From assembly GCA_020746875.1 (NCBI GenBank), contig JAGTJL010000009.1:1302001-1366000 (forward strand): a stretch of DNA of 64,000 bases, in the 5' to 3' direction. This DNA comes from Rhexocercosporidium sp. MPI-PUGE-AT-0058. Its lineage: Eukaryota; Ascomycota; Leotiomycetes; Helotiales. A program made the position numbers and the translations under genes. Below are positions 34,076 through 44,519 of the stretch, piece after piece; the first letter of the stretch is position 1, and each line of letters starts with the position of its first letter. The notes beneath the pieces are model-generated. The model had not been told where the DNA came from and did no database searches. It saw only the letters and a program-made list of their open reading frames with translations.

Positions 34076-34690
34076 ATGTCTACTCCTTCGGTGGTAAGCA
34101 CTATCTTCTGCTGCGGCTCAGCGGTCCCAGTGCACGACTCCTCCCAGATGAAACTCCACAACGACCCCAACCGCGAACTGCACGAAGCTATCTTCCAAAG
34201 CTTCCTCGCATTCGCTATCCGGCGCCAACACTCCACTGACCTCCTCTCCCTCATCATGGGATACGAGCCTGAATCTTCACCACCCTCCACCCCAGGTAGC
34301 ATCCCACAACCTCAATCAGCTCCTGTATTCTCCCTCGAAGCCCTGCAGAATAACCCTTTGACACCACAAACCCCCTACGTTATTCATGTCACCTCCCGCC
34401 ATGATTTCGGTCCTGTCTACTCGCATAGATACTTTGTGTGCCCGCCGGATTTGGACCAGGATTGGGTGGAAATCAGTCTGGTTCAGTGGTTTGCGAGAGG
34501 AGAGCCGTTCAAGATGAAGGCTGAGAAGTGGGATCTGAAGTGCAAGGATGACTGCAAGTTCTTTCGGATGACTCTACGACCGAACTTGGCCATGCGAGGC
34601 TGTTATCCCGTATCTGCTGGGGGTTCGCAGCAAGCTGAATCTTCTGTGTCGGGTAGTGGGAGTGATGGGCAGTCCAGACTGGACTTTTGA
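34076..34690 (+). CDS. Hypothetical protein, 204 aa
   Basis: A single open frame with a good start context (GGCAACATGTCT). It begins MSTPSVVSTIFCCGSAVPVH, followed by a helical stretch (RELHEAIFQSFLAFAIRRQH), a Ser/Pro linker, and a folded-looking region (YVIHVTSRHDFGPVYSHRYF, WVEISLVQWFARGEPFKMKA) with paired cysteines (KCKDDCKFF). The tail is Ser/Gly-rich. No family recognised. Its isolation between long spacers, like the ORFs at 28.6 and 30.1 kb, suggests an orphan gene. Confidence 0.5.
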   Translation: MSTPSVVSTIFCCGSAVPVHDSSQMKLHNDPNRELHEAIFQSFLAFAIRRQHSTDLLSLIMGYEPESSPPSTPGSIPQPQSAPVFSLEALQNNPLTPQTPYVIHVTSRHDFGPVYSHRYFVCPPDLDQDWVEISLVQWFARGEPFKMKAEKWDLKCKDDCKFFRMTLRPNLAMRGCYPVSAGGSQQAESSVSGSGSDGQSRLDF

Positions 34691-35861
34691 CAGACACGAG
34701 TGTGGAATCGTGGATTTGAATTTGGGGGTTGGAACGCTGTAAGACGGAAACGGTATATGGATGTATGGTGGATATTGTTATTCAGTGTCGTGGGTCCGCG
34801 TTGGGTTTCTGCAAGACGTTTTGATGGGCTACTTGCTCATATTTCCAGCTTTCATTGGCATTGTGCGAGATGTTTTAGTGGCTTACTTCTGTGTGTTTTA
34901 CACCGAAGTAGATTTTAATGGATTTATCGTTGATCTCTCTCTCTATATATTTTCGTGAATCCATGATTTTGACACTACATGGAGAAGGAGAAGACTGAAC
35001 TACTCTAATATGGACAGCAAAACCTCTCGGAGGGTACGATCTGAACTTGAAATTACTTGTTCGGAAATTGTGAAGCACCATCTCACCACTTTGAATATCG
35101 CTCGATACCTTGAAGCTGGTACATTTTCTCCTCGCTGAAAGGGTTCTCCCGGTAGTAGAAATGGCAGACATGAGCCCAAACACTTCGCCTGGGTGAAGAA
35201 GATGATACCCTACCCGGTAAGAGCAGACAGAGACCAAGACCCGTCAATAGGCGTACTCGTCTCTGGACGGAACCCGTGATAGACCGGGTAAGAGAAACGG
35301 GTATGCTTGAAAGCACTGCCGGATCCGATCCCAGACGTACCCGAAAGACAGGCCCAGGATTTATGCAAAAACCGAGACAAAATGAAGTAAAACAAAATGT
35401 AATTATCCAGTGGCACCAGCAGAGACTTCTCATGGCTAATGAATCATTGATCAGTCTGGAATCAGGACTGAGGAGTGAGGACTCATTCGACGACGGAAGA
35501 TCATCAGTAGAGGATTTGAGTACAGCACAATTAACGACGCCAGAGTAATTATGTGAATATGAGATGGTAGCTTCCCCTATTGACAAAACCGTGAAGCTTT
35601 AACTGATGTTGTCATCGTCTCATCAGAAGCTGAAAAGCTAAAACCCCTGTCAAAAACATCCGAAATCCCTCGGTCCGGAGCCTCGGCTGCATCTTATCGC
35701 GTGCCACCAGACACCAGACCAAAGCCAAAGCCGCCTGCAGCAAGCATCAACACTCACATGCCAGTTATATTTTATTTTTCATTCTTCACTTCACTTCATT
35801 TCAATCCCATTCAGCACTTCTTCTTCTCTCCTAAGATAATAATAACGATACGATTCTCACA
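34691..35861. other. Intergenic, no supported gene
   Basis: Overlapping ORFs on both strands at 34875-35586 have no recognisable content. The last 150 nt are C/T-rich and form the probable leader of the PEX11-like gene. Confidence 0.5.
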
Positions 35862-36791
35862 ATGTCTGAAATCAGCGGCATCCCACGCTCAGACACATCC
35901 CCCGAGAAAGCCATCCCTCTCCCCCTCCCCCATCCACGGTCCCCACGACTCCCCTCCTCCCTACGAAACCTCCGCGCCTGGCTGCCCATCTACCTCTCGA
36001 AAACCGACCGCAACCTAACCCGCCTCTCCAGCATCCTCTCCACGCCCTCAGGAACCGATACCCTCCTCCTAACAATCTGCTACACCTCTCTCCTCACCTC
36101 CTCGATCCTCTCCTCCATCTCCCTCTCCCGCATCCGGCAACAAGCCCTCTCCGTGATCGAGAAAGCAATCTCCCTCCCCCCAAACACAACACTCTACATC
36201 TCCACGTCCGACATCCCTCCTTCGCGGCTGCTGATCGTGTCGGCGCGCTTGACGGCGCTGTCGAGTCTGATATCCGATGTGCGCATCTTTGCACGCTTGT
36301 GGGGGCTATTGGGAATGTATAATTGGGGAAAGAGGGTCTGGAATCAAGATGGCGGCGATCAGGTCGTGCGGGGTATAGCTGGTATACAAGTGATCTCCAA
36401 CATCGCGTACCAATACCTCGAGAATATGGCGTATTTGAGCTCGAAAGGCGTGTGGGGCTGGAGTACGGAGAAGCAGAACAAAGCGTGGGTGTGGAGTTCG
36501 AGGTTCTGGGCTGTGCATGTTTTGTTGGATTTTGTGAGGTTGGGACGCGAGAGGAGCGAGCAGAGGAAGGTGGTTAAGTGGAAGGGGAGGGAGGAGGAGG
36601 CGGAGAGGCAGGAGCAGGAGTTTTGGGCGAGGTGGAGGAGGCAGTTAGTGGTTAATCTGGCGTATGCGCCCCTGACGGTGCATTGGAGTTTGGAGAAGGG
36701 GCTTGTGGGGGAGTTTTGGGTTGGACTGCTGGGCAGTGTTGCTGGATTGGCGGGGTTGAGGGAGTTGTGGAGGAAGAGTGGGTTAAGTTGA
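35862..36791 (+). CDS. PEX11-family peroxisomal membrane protein
   Basis: Single exon, 309 aa, starting MSEISGIPRSDTSPEK in good context (CACAATGTCT). After a short Pro-rich leader comes the PEX11-like core: YLSKTDRNLTRLSSILSTPS, then GTDTLLLTICYTSLL, then ISDVRIFARLWGLLGMYNWG, a signature of Pex11 proteins (DxxRxxRLxG), and a later conserved helix (FWAVHVLLDFVRLGRE). The protein ends with an amphipathic helix and hydrophobic stretch (VGLLGSVAGLAGLREL). Pex11 proteins elongate peroxisomal membranes before division. Length and content resemble the fungal Pex11C subtype, but I cannot separate the subtypes reliably. Confidence 0.75.
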   Translation: MSEISGIPRSDTSPEKAIPLPLPHPRSPRLPSSLRNLRAWLPIYLSKTDRNLTRLSSILSTPSGTDTLLLTICYTSLLTSSILSSISLSRIRQQALSVIEKAISLPPNTTLYISTSDIPPSRLLIVSARLTALSSLISDVRIFARLWGLLGMYNWGKRVWNQDGGDQVVRGIAGIQVISNIAYQYLENMAYLSSKGVWGWSTEKQNKAWVWSSRFWAVHVLLDFVRLGRERSEQRKVVKWKGREEEAERQEQEFWARWRRQLVVNLAYAPLTVHWSLEKGLVGEFWVGLLGSVAGLAGLRELWRKSGLS

Positions 36792-37548
36792 GATGGAATT
36801 TGGTAGGATGGACAGAAATAATACCCCTGGTGATCTGAAGGATACCCTTTACTTTTATGCACTTTTCAAGCTGTTCGAAACTATACAGCGAGGTGATTGC
36901 GAACTGCTCTGGAGGCTTTTGTGTGATGAGTGATTATAGAGCGCACAGAAATTGGTCTGTCAAAGTATATTATATCTAGATATCTGTCAACGAAACGTCC
37001 AAACTAGGAGCCAAGATCAGGACACCTCCAAAGCATCAGTCACAGACACTAGTAAATTGATTCGAAGACCTAGCCTCCATTCAATCACGCTCATTTCATC
37101 TCAGCACACCCTATCCCATTGTACATCCAGTCATGTTATATCATTCATGTAAATCATAACATTCGTAAGATAACCTCGTTAATTCCACATACACATCCGC
37201 AGACCCCCAAAAAGTAACGTTAATCATCCCTTTGTATGAACGGAACTCCAATGCTTATCCCCAACTTCCAAACCCTCCAAGAAGGACATATCCAGTAAGT
37301 CGGCCCCTTTTCGTCTTGTGTACGGCGATTTAAATGTACAGAGTGCCTCCATGAAACCAACGACATGACACAGAACGTATTCATGCATTCATTCATTCAT
37401 TCATTCAATCAATCGACAGAGCGCCTTCGTCTTGGAGGGAGCGAGCAAGCAAGCAGAATGTGCTTATCGAGTCATACATCGTAATGATGATGGGCACATG
37501 TGCAAGTTCAGCATGCAGCACATCAATTACTTCCCACCCGTAAGTCCC
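36792..37548. other. Intergenic between convergent genes
   Basis: No gene supported. It contains the ATTC microsatellite listed separately. Confidence 0.5.
37386..37414. repeat. ATTC microsatellite
   Basis: Five ATTC units followed by two AATC units in an intergenic spacer. Confidence 0.85.
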
Positions 37549-38487
37549 TCACAAAGTCCTCAGCCCCTTATCATCCGGCTGCTGCAAAAGGCCCAACCCC
37601 CTCAGAAGCTCCGCCTCGACCTCTGGCCTCTCCGCACACATCGCCCTAAACTTAGGATAGCTCCCAAGCTCCTCATACCTCCTATCCTCCTTCAAATACT
37701 TGACCAGCCACTTCTTCAACCCCTCATCAACCTTACTACTCAGATAGACCGTACCGATGATCTTAACCCAATCGTTCCCCTGAATACTGTCCTGCATACT
37801 CTTCAACCTCCCCAGGCTATGCTCCAGGATCGATTTACACCCAACGTTCGAAGCGAGGATGTTAAGCGTGACCTCGTCGAACGGGTCATGGTTAGAGTAT
37901 TTCTCGCGATTGATCCACGAGATCAACATATCGACCACCTTGTCCGGTACATCGTCTTCCTTCTTCTTATCCATGTACTTCACGAGATCGGCCTCAAACT
38001 TCCCGGTATCGATGAGGTACGAGCAGCGTACTGAGCGGGCCTTGCCGCGTACAGTCACGTCTTTGACTTTGAAGTCGAAGTCGGATTTCGAGTTGCTGTT
38101 TGAGGCATTGTCGCAGCATGAGGAGGATGAGGAGGAGGGGGAGCAGCGTGGGTCATTGTAGGGGTAGTAGGGAGCATATGGATCGTAGTGTGGTGGGATG
38201 GGAGCGAGTCCAAGAGCTGGATTTACGGGTGGGTAGAAACCTCTTTGGAGGGCGGAGTTGAAGGGGATGCCAGCGCTGGGCCCAAGAGCTGATCGTCCTG
38301 TGAAGAGAGGACTGTTGAATCGATTGTTGCGGGAGATTTGGAGAGGGAGGATGGGATTGAGTCCTGTGTTGGGAACCATGCCTGGCATGGCTGCTAGTGG
38401 GCTTTGTCCTGACATGACGGGGTAGAATGGGAGATTGGGGTTTCTTTGGCGGAGTGGCGACTGCCGCTGGTGTGGTAACCATGCCAT
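37549..38487 (-). CDS. Hypothetical protein with C-terminal BTB-like region
   Basis: Single exon, 312 aa. The first 125 residues are low-complexity (Pro, Asn, Gly, Tyr; YDPYAPYYPYNDP, SSSSSSCC). The C-terminal 180 residues look folded: FDFKVKDVTVRGKARSVRCS, then YLIDTGKFEADLVKYM, VVDMLISWINREKYSNHDPF and VTLNILASNVGCKSILEHSL. The alternation of strands, a presumed dimer helix and the ASNVGCKSIL segment is reminiscent of fungal BTB/POZ proteins (compare ADKYxCxxL), but the match is remote and by eye only. No signal peptide or membrane helix. Confidence 0.55.
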   Translation of the reverse strand: MAWLPHQRQSPLRQRNPNLPFYPVMSGQSPLAAMPGMVPNTGLNPILPLQISRNNRFNSPLFTGRSALGPSAGIPFNSALQRGFYPPVNPALGLAPIPPHYDPYAPYYPYNDPRCSPSSSSSSCCDNASNSNSKSDFDFKVKDVTVRGKARSVRCSYLIDTGKFEADLVKYMDKKKEDDVPDKVVDMLISWINREKYSNHDPFDEVTLNILASNVGCKSILEHSLGRLKSMQDSIQGNDWVKIIGTVYLSSKVDEGLKKWLVKYLKEDRRYEELGSYPKFRAMCAERPEVEAELLRGLGLLQQPDDKGLRTL

Positions 38488-39126
38488 TGTTGATGATGTC
38501 AGGATAAGGAGAGTATTCTCGGAAGGTAAGAAAGATAAGACTGAATATCAATACACTGGGGAGTATGGGACGTAACGATGTAGAGTACGAAAAATGGAGA
38601 CGACTGGGACGACTGGGGTCAAAACTATTTGAGCCCCTCCAACAGCATCTCGACCAACAACCGGGAAAGCTGATACACCATGAGTAACTTAGCCACGTCG
38701 TACCTGTTGGCAGACTGATTGTGTCGTTGAGCTCTCCCGCTGTCACTTACTGAATGCATACGTGGGTATTGGCAGCTCACAGACCAACAGCTAGGGTGTA
38801 ACATCCATCATGTAGCCGAGTACAAAGGCAAACAATCTCCAATAAAAGGTAATATCTGACAGGACACCAACCAATAAAGTGGGATGTACAAAAGGGTAGC
38901 CGCGACCTTTCCGGATTTTGTGTCAGATTGCACCATTTGCTGAGCAAGCAGAGCGCCTGGACACTGCTGTTAGTCCTCGAAGCCAGACCTGTCATTTTCT
39001 AATCGATCATATCAAGGAGAAGCTTGTAAGACCGAGTCAACGTCTAGATCATAGGTAGAAAGCTGCATAAAAGGAGTGCGGCAAAACGTAGCGCGTTCAA
39101 AAAATCCATCCAATTCTACCTCTCCT
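38488..39126. other. Intergenic, no supported gene
   Basis: Upstream region of the BTB-like gene. The minus-strand ORF at 38153-38746 overlaps its N-terminus in another frame and is treated as a shadow. Confidence 0.5.
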
Positions 39127-40010
39127 CTAATACTTTGGTCCCCCGTACCCCTCATCCGGTCTGCGGTTCTCGTCGAAGTGTCTCTTGCGGAGAGCGGCAA
39201 GACGCTTCTTCTTTGTAACCGAGTTCACATAGGTACCAATGAAGAACGCGATGATGTTGAAGAAGGGAACCCAGGTGTGCTCAGGAAGGAATTTCTGTGC
39301 AAAGGCCAACGCCAGTGGCGATGAAACCCAGCTGACCTTCATGACAGGCATGAAACCTGCTTTCCAGGTCGCATGGACTTGGTGGAAAGTCTTAGCGCCG
39401 GCAATAAGGGCCATTGAGACTAAGTAGACACTGTTCTGAATGGGAGCAATCTGCTTTCTGTTAGTCACTGTCCTAGATGACAGGAGATGTTGTACGTACG
39501 AGCAGATTGCTGAACAGGATCTGGAGGATCTTCGCCTTCAAACTCGTACGGCCGGCGAAGACCTTCTGGAGTATGCTAATCAGGACATGGCCCAATGGTG
39601 CACTGATGAAAGCTCCATATGCTGCCATCTTGGGCACTCGGGAAGTGAAGTAACCCCCACTCTTTGTGATGTCCTTCGCGATCCAGGATGCGAGGAGTTC
39701 TTGCAACGCGGACAATGTACCGGAGGTCAACATCTTCGTGCGGAGGGGGTTCGTCTGAAGCTGCTTGAGGTATGCCTAAGGGTGGTCATCAGCAACGTTG
39801 CCATCGACCCCATCACATCACATCACAAAAACCATCACGTACCGCCAAATAGCCCTTCTGTCCAACACTGCTCTTTCCTCCGGTCAATGCTGTACCGATC
39901 TCGTCCGCCAATTCGTGCTTCCCCGACTTCAGGGAGGGCAACGCGCCGGCAACACTGCCGGCAACACTGCCGGTCTGCTTGATCGTATCCTTCTCGAACT
40001 TGACTGACAT
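39127..40010 (-). CDS. Mpv17/PMP22-family organelle membrane protein
   Basis: Three exons, 40010-39843, 39775-39500 and 39450-39127, all phase 0, giving 255 aa. The core shows AYLKQLQTNPLRTKMLTSGTL near the start and GAFISAPLGHVLISILQKVF. At the C-terminal end it has WKAGFMPVMKVSWVSSPLAL, corresponding to the family's W-x-x-W-P box, then FFNIIAFFIGTYVNSVTKK. Four hydrophobic segments are visible. Mpv17/PMP22 proteins sit in the inner mitochondrial or peroxisomal membrane. The N-terminal 56 residues include an exact tandem 12 bp duplication (39948-39971) coding GSVAGSVAG. There is no obvious presequence; location cannot be decided. Confidence 0.8.
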
Positions 40011-41392
40011 CGTGGCGAGTGATGGGGGGGTGATTCTGGGAGTCTGCGTGCCAGAGGGTCAGCCAGATGTTCTTAATAAAACTGACGGGACGCGCAAGTG
40101 CGAGCTTCCCAGCCCAATGTTTACTGATTAAATGGAAGCCGAGGTAGCGCGACACAAGCTGGGATGCGACTCGGCCGATTTATTGTGCAGCCAGTGGAGG
40201 AGAGCTGGGCGCAGGTGACGGACCTTTAGAATTCTGCGGATATCCTCGCAGATGGTGAGGACTGTGACAGGTGATTTGGGAGCAAGGTTGATGCTATTAC
40301 CAGAAGCAATAGCCGTGGCAGTCGTGGAGAGAGGAGAGGAGGCGGAAGAGGAGGTTGAGCTGATAATGCGGAGAGGGAGTGCTAAATTGATTAGCGGCGC
40401 GTCGACTTCAGGTCCAGCAGGGATCGGAGGATGTGGCTTGGTGAGCTGTCCTCCGGGCGACGACCACCGAGGAAATAATAATAACAACCACCACCACCAC
40501 CACCACCACACTTCACTCCATCGGCGACAATTGATGACGGTCCTGTCCGCTCGAACACAATTTGCCTTGATCGTCCTAGGATGCTGAATTGCGGACCGTT
40601 TTGTGATACCTTCTTGTGTTACCTCTGCTGACTTGGGATTAAACCTCTTTTCTCAACCTCCCAGCAACTTTGTTACTCGGCTTGGCATTTCGGCCGGAGC
40701 CGCCAAACGCCACAACACTGCGACGAAAAAGAAATACGTCAAAGATTTCTCACTGTCAAATAAGCAGGCCCGTCAGAAGCATTTACTCTACTGTTTGCGC
40801 AGATGTCTTTGGCAAAGTTATCGCGGCGATGGACCCCGTCAAAGGGCAAAAGTATAACCTCATCGCATGAACCGGCATAGCAAGCATTGACTATTTCAGG
40901 ACGCTATTATAGGTGGATAGAATCCTGTCTTACCACGAGTCTATAGAGCACACTTGAAATGAAGATATGATGGCTTGTATGGACCTTTGCGCTTCTGACC
41001 TTTACCTACTTTCCTCATTATCTTTGCTTTTACGAACGCTGTGTTTTCTTGCAGTTGCCTTTGACTCAGACTCGTTGCTGTCTGGTGAACTCCTCGCTGC
41101 CCGTATTCCCCCAGCAATTACACATTGCGTGCTCGGGAGTAGAAATAGCTCTGTAGTTGGCTCTAAAGTTAAGTGATAACAGCGTTGGGGTATTGAATAT
41201 CTCAATAAGAAAGCTACAAAACCCGCACTCTCTCCAGCTCTTGCCACGCCCCCCTTGCCAATCGTCGTTACCCATAGTCCAAATAGCACATCATTCTCAT
41301 AAGTACTCATACCTACCAATTGTTTCCTCACAAGCCTGGCCTTCTCTCAAAGCAAGTGGAAGAGTCAAAAACAGAATCGAGAACATCTCAGC
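40011..41392. other. Intergenic, divergent promoter region
   Basis: Separates the divergent Mpv17-like (-) and cysteine-cluster (+) genes. Several ORFs on both strands have low-complexity content. It contains the AAT/CCA triplet tract. Confidence 0.5.
40473..40509. repeat. AAT/AAC tract running into CCA triplet repeat
   Basis: A short AAT/AAC tract passes into seven CCA units, in non-coding sequence. Confidence 0.85.
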
Positions 41393-43370
41393 ATGTCTTC
41401 ACTCAAATTCAAGCTATATCCACAGAAAACAAAAGCGAATATCAAACCATGTACCCAAATACATGCAGGCATTCAAGTCACAAATGTTCTTGCAACATTA
41501 GCGTCTTTGGCGAAAGTCACGTTTGAAGCAACAGTCAGTCGTCCGACAAAAAAGCTGGCCTCGCTTGTAAATATCAACAACCACCCTGAGCCTTTCCGAA
41601 CCTCGCCATCAACATCACCCCAGAATTTCGAGCAACCGCCCCTCGGAATGCAAACTGATCCCACCACCATGCAAGCTCTGCCTGCGATGGCAACAAGCAC
41701 AGACCAAGCTCCCCCTTCCCCTCGTCGATCTACGATATCCGCCTTCCCAGCCCCTGTGACCCGTACGCGCAAGAATGGCGGCAATGGCCAATGTACCCAT
41801 ATTACTACGACGCGTCTCTACACAGATGACTTTCGCTGCGCGCTCTGTCTCCGTGTAGGATCGTTTGGATGGCTGTACCGCTGTACCCAAGACCGTGAAC
41901 TGCTCCTGGATGAGGACATGGAGAATGGATTCGAGGTCAGGCTTTCCCCGCAGCCCACCACACGCTCACGCGTTTCCTTCGAAACCACATCATTGTATAA
42001 GACAGACTACTGATATCAGAATCGCGTAGGAGAAGATGGATAACTTATGTGACATCCTGCCAAAGTCGATATCTCCCCGCAAGAGGAGTCCCGCAGCGAG
42101 AGTGGACAAATTGAGCTTCCTGACTGAGATCAGCGATGAAGCTATGAAGAGTTACACTCCAGAGCAACTGAAGATCATTCTCGCACAGAGAGCCAATGTA
42201 AGTCACTAATATCTGTGACACCTTCGACATGGCGCACTTCTCAGCCCTACCAGTTGGAATCTTATCCTTCAGTGACAGTAGCTCACATCCACAGGTCCTC
42301 GACCAACTCTGCCAACCAGACATACTCGAATTCCCCGAAGCATTCTACCAGAACCGTCCCCTCCCAATTCCAACTCATCATCCGAACCCACCACCCGGTC
42401 TTCCCATCCCACCCGGACCACCTAGCAACGACAACGGCCTGAAACCCTGGTTCCCCCTCCAAGGCGGCGAATGCCAATTCAAATGCTGCCACTTTTGTCG
42501 TCCTTCCCTGAAAGAGCGATCTTTCCTATCTCTGAACGGTATTGCGGATGGTGACATACCTTCGACGAGCATCACGGGGTTTGGATTCCATTTGCAGAAG
42601 CAGAGACCGGTTGCGTTGGTTAAGCATGTGCAGAACTTAGGATTAAGACCAAATCCAGCTCCTGTAAGTCATCGTCTCTTACCCCTTTACTTCATACCTT
42701 AGCATATCAACGTCTGAGCTTCCGAATGATATGACTACCAACTGAGACAACACAGCTTCCACCTTCCCATCTCGATCCCGACTCGCCCAACCACAACCAC
42801 TCAACCCCTTCCTCCCCAACCCTCCCACCAAAGAAGCGAATGAAACGCCGCCCAACATCCCTCGGCCTCGGAATCTTCGCCTTAGAAGAAACTCACCCCT
42901 CCGCCTCCCCAACCTACACCGCACCACCCTCTCCCAGACCACCTCCCACGCCCACATTTGGCAGCCGACCATCAACACCCTCGATGCCCACCTCTTCAGG
43001 CTTCTCAATAACCATCCCCCGCCCAACGACCCCAATCCTGAATAGTTTCGAGCACCAGGCTCTGTCGTCTAGGCAAGATTTAGCGGTCGCGAATAGACGG
43101 CATTCCTACTCGCCTTCGCCATCGCTTTCATCCTCACAGCGTATTTACACACTCGCGATGACTACTCCCCTTCCACCTCCCACACCAACAGAGCACTCCA
43201 CTAAACCTATCCCTCAACCTTCTGCATCGATGCCTACGGCTCCGGCCATAGAAACAGACAAGTCAGTCCAAGGCGAATTTGGCAGTGCACCATTGGATGT
43301 TAAAGATGGCGTTGCGGTCACGGAAGAGGGTGTTGAGTTGCATGTCGCGGATGTTATTACGCAATTCTGA
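41393..43370 (+). CDS. Conserved fungal protein with two cysteine clusters, function unknown
   Basis: Four exons, 41393-41935, 42030-42197, 42295-42663 and 42756-43370, all joined in phase 0, giving 564 aa. Exon 1 ends with a Cys/His cluster: CTHITTTRLYTDDFRCALCL, then GSFGWLYRCTQDRELL. Exon 2 is a helix-rich connector (DEAMKSYTPEQLKIILAQRAN). Exon 3 has the second cluster, GGECQFKCCHFCRPSLKERS, then FLSLNGIADGDIPSTSITGF. The spacing (CxH...CxxC...C and Cx3CCxxC) suggests zinc binding. I believe this two-cluster arrangement recurs in uncharacterised ascomycete proteins, but I know no function. The C-terminal 200 residues are disordered, Pro/Ser-rich. The start Met follows a C/T-poor leader, and an earlier exon is possible. 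Confidence 0.72.
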
Positions 43371-44519
43371 ACACAAACCCGAACCTCGTACTAGCCATGG
43401 AATTAAGAAAGGGGAGAACATGTCTATGGTGCGATGTCGTCTAGTGTTTGTTGATACTTTGGCTTGACTGGGCTTGGGTTAAGCGATGAATTTGCGATGC
43501 GATGCTGCAGCAGAAGGATGGACATGTTTGAGTATATGCCGATCAATGGCGAGCGATGAACTTTGCGTTACATTGCGATACGGTGAGCTGCGATGGATCA
43601 CGTAGCGTTTGTTTTGCGATTGTTCTATTTCATGTCCTCTTCTCGGTCGTTTTCGGTACAACATGGCGGCGTTACGAGGTTACGAAACTTTCGACGGAGC
43701 ATTGCAGCACGGATGCCGTACAGCTTAGACCTTGGCTTTTTCTATCATCTCAGAGGCATAGCGATGGATCGATGCTCTGGGCAAGCCGTAGATTTGAAAT
43801 GACGTTTTCCATGGATACAGAAAAGTTTGCATATGGAAGCTGGACTTTGATTAGCTGGATCCAGAGAGAGGTAGCTAGCTTGGTTGTATGGTCTCTCAAG
43901 GGCATCTCTGTCATCCGGGTATGAGTGCGGCTCTGGGACAGACAGACAGAGAAAGATGTAAGAGTATTCAGAACAAGCACCCTTCCTTTCAGCTTTGCTC
44001 TACTTAACCTAACATTTCCCTTGTGGTTCATTCCAAGTCAAAGCCTCGACTGGCCAGACGCCTCTCTATGAACATACTTCAGCCAATTCGCAGAACAGCA
44101 AAACTCGCTCACTCTCTCACTCTCCGTCTCAACACCCGCACTCTTTCACATCTCACACGAACCAGGCAGGCCAGAAAAGCAAGTTACGGCATGAGAAGAT
44201 AAGATATGGTCATGTGATTGCTATCCCATGAACTCCATGCATGCATTAATGTAATTAAGTACATTTACAGGCTTCCCCTTTCTCCCTTCATCATAAGAAT
44301 CGTTAAGACATTCTTTCGTTTCAATCGTTCGTTCATAGTCGTTTCGTTAAGGGTACCCAAGAGGTCCAACCAGCTGGGCTCTTTGAAGTCCTTGCTCTCA
44401 TGTAGGCATTTGCATCTCTGTACTGAATGTTCCGTACGCCTCTCCTCGCTTTTTTCTCCTCGTAATAAGCGAGGGTAAGGAAGGGTAGATCAGAGGATAT
44501 GAAGGCAGGATACCCAACA
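43371..44519. other. Intergenic between convergent genes
   Basis: Overlapping short ORFs at 43556-44031 are not convincing. Repeated GCGATG words occur at 43480-43600 (for example GCGATGAA, GCGATGCG), perhaps a degenerate tandem repeat. Confidence 0.45.

Noticed and set aside
38153..38746. 197-codon minus-strand ORF
   Set aside because: Overlaps the N-terminus of the BTB-like gene in another frame and is Ser/Pro/Arg low complexity.
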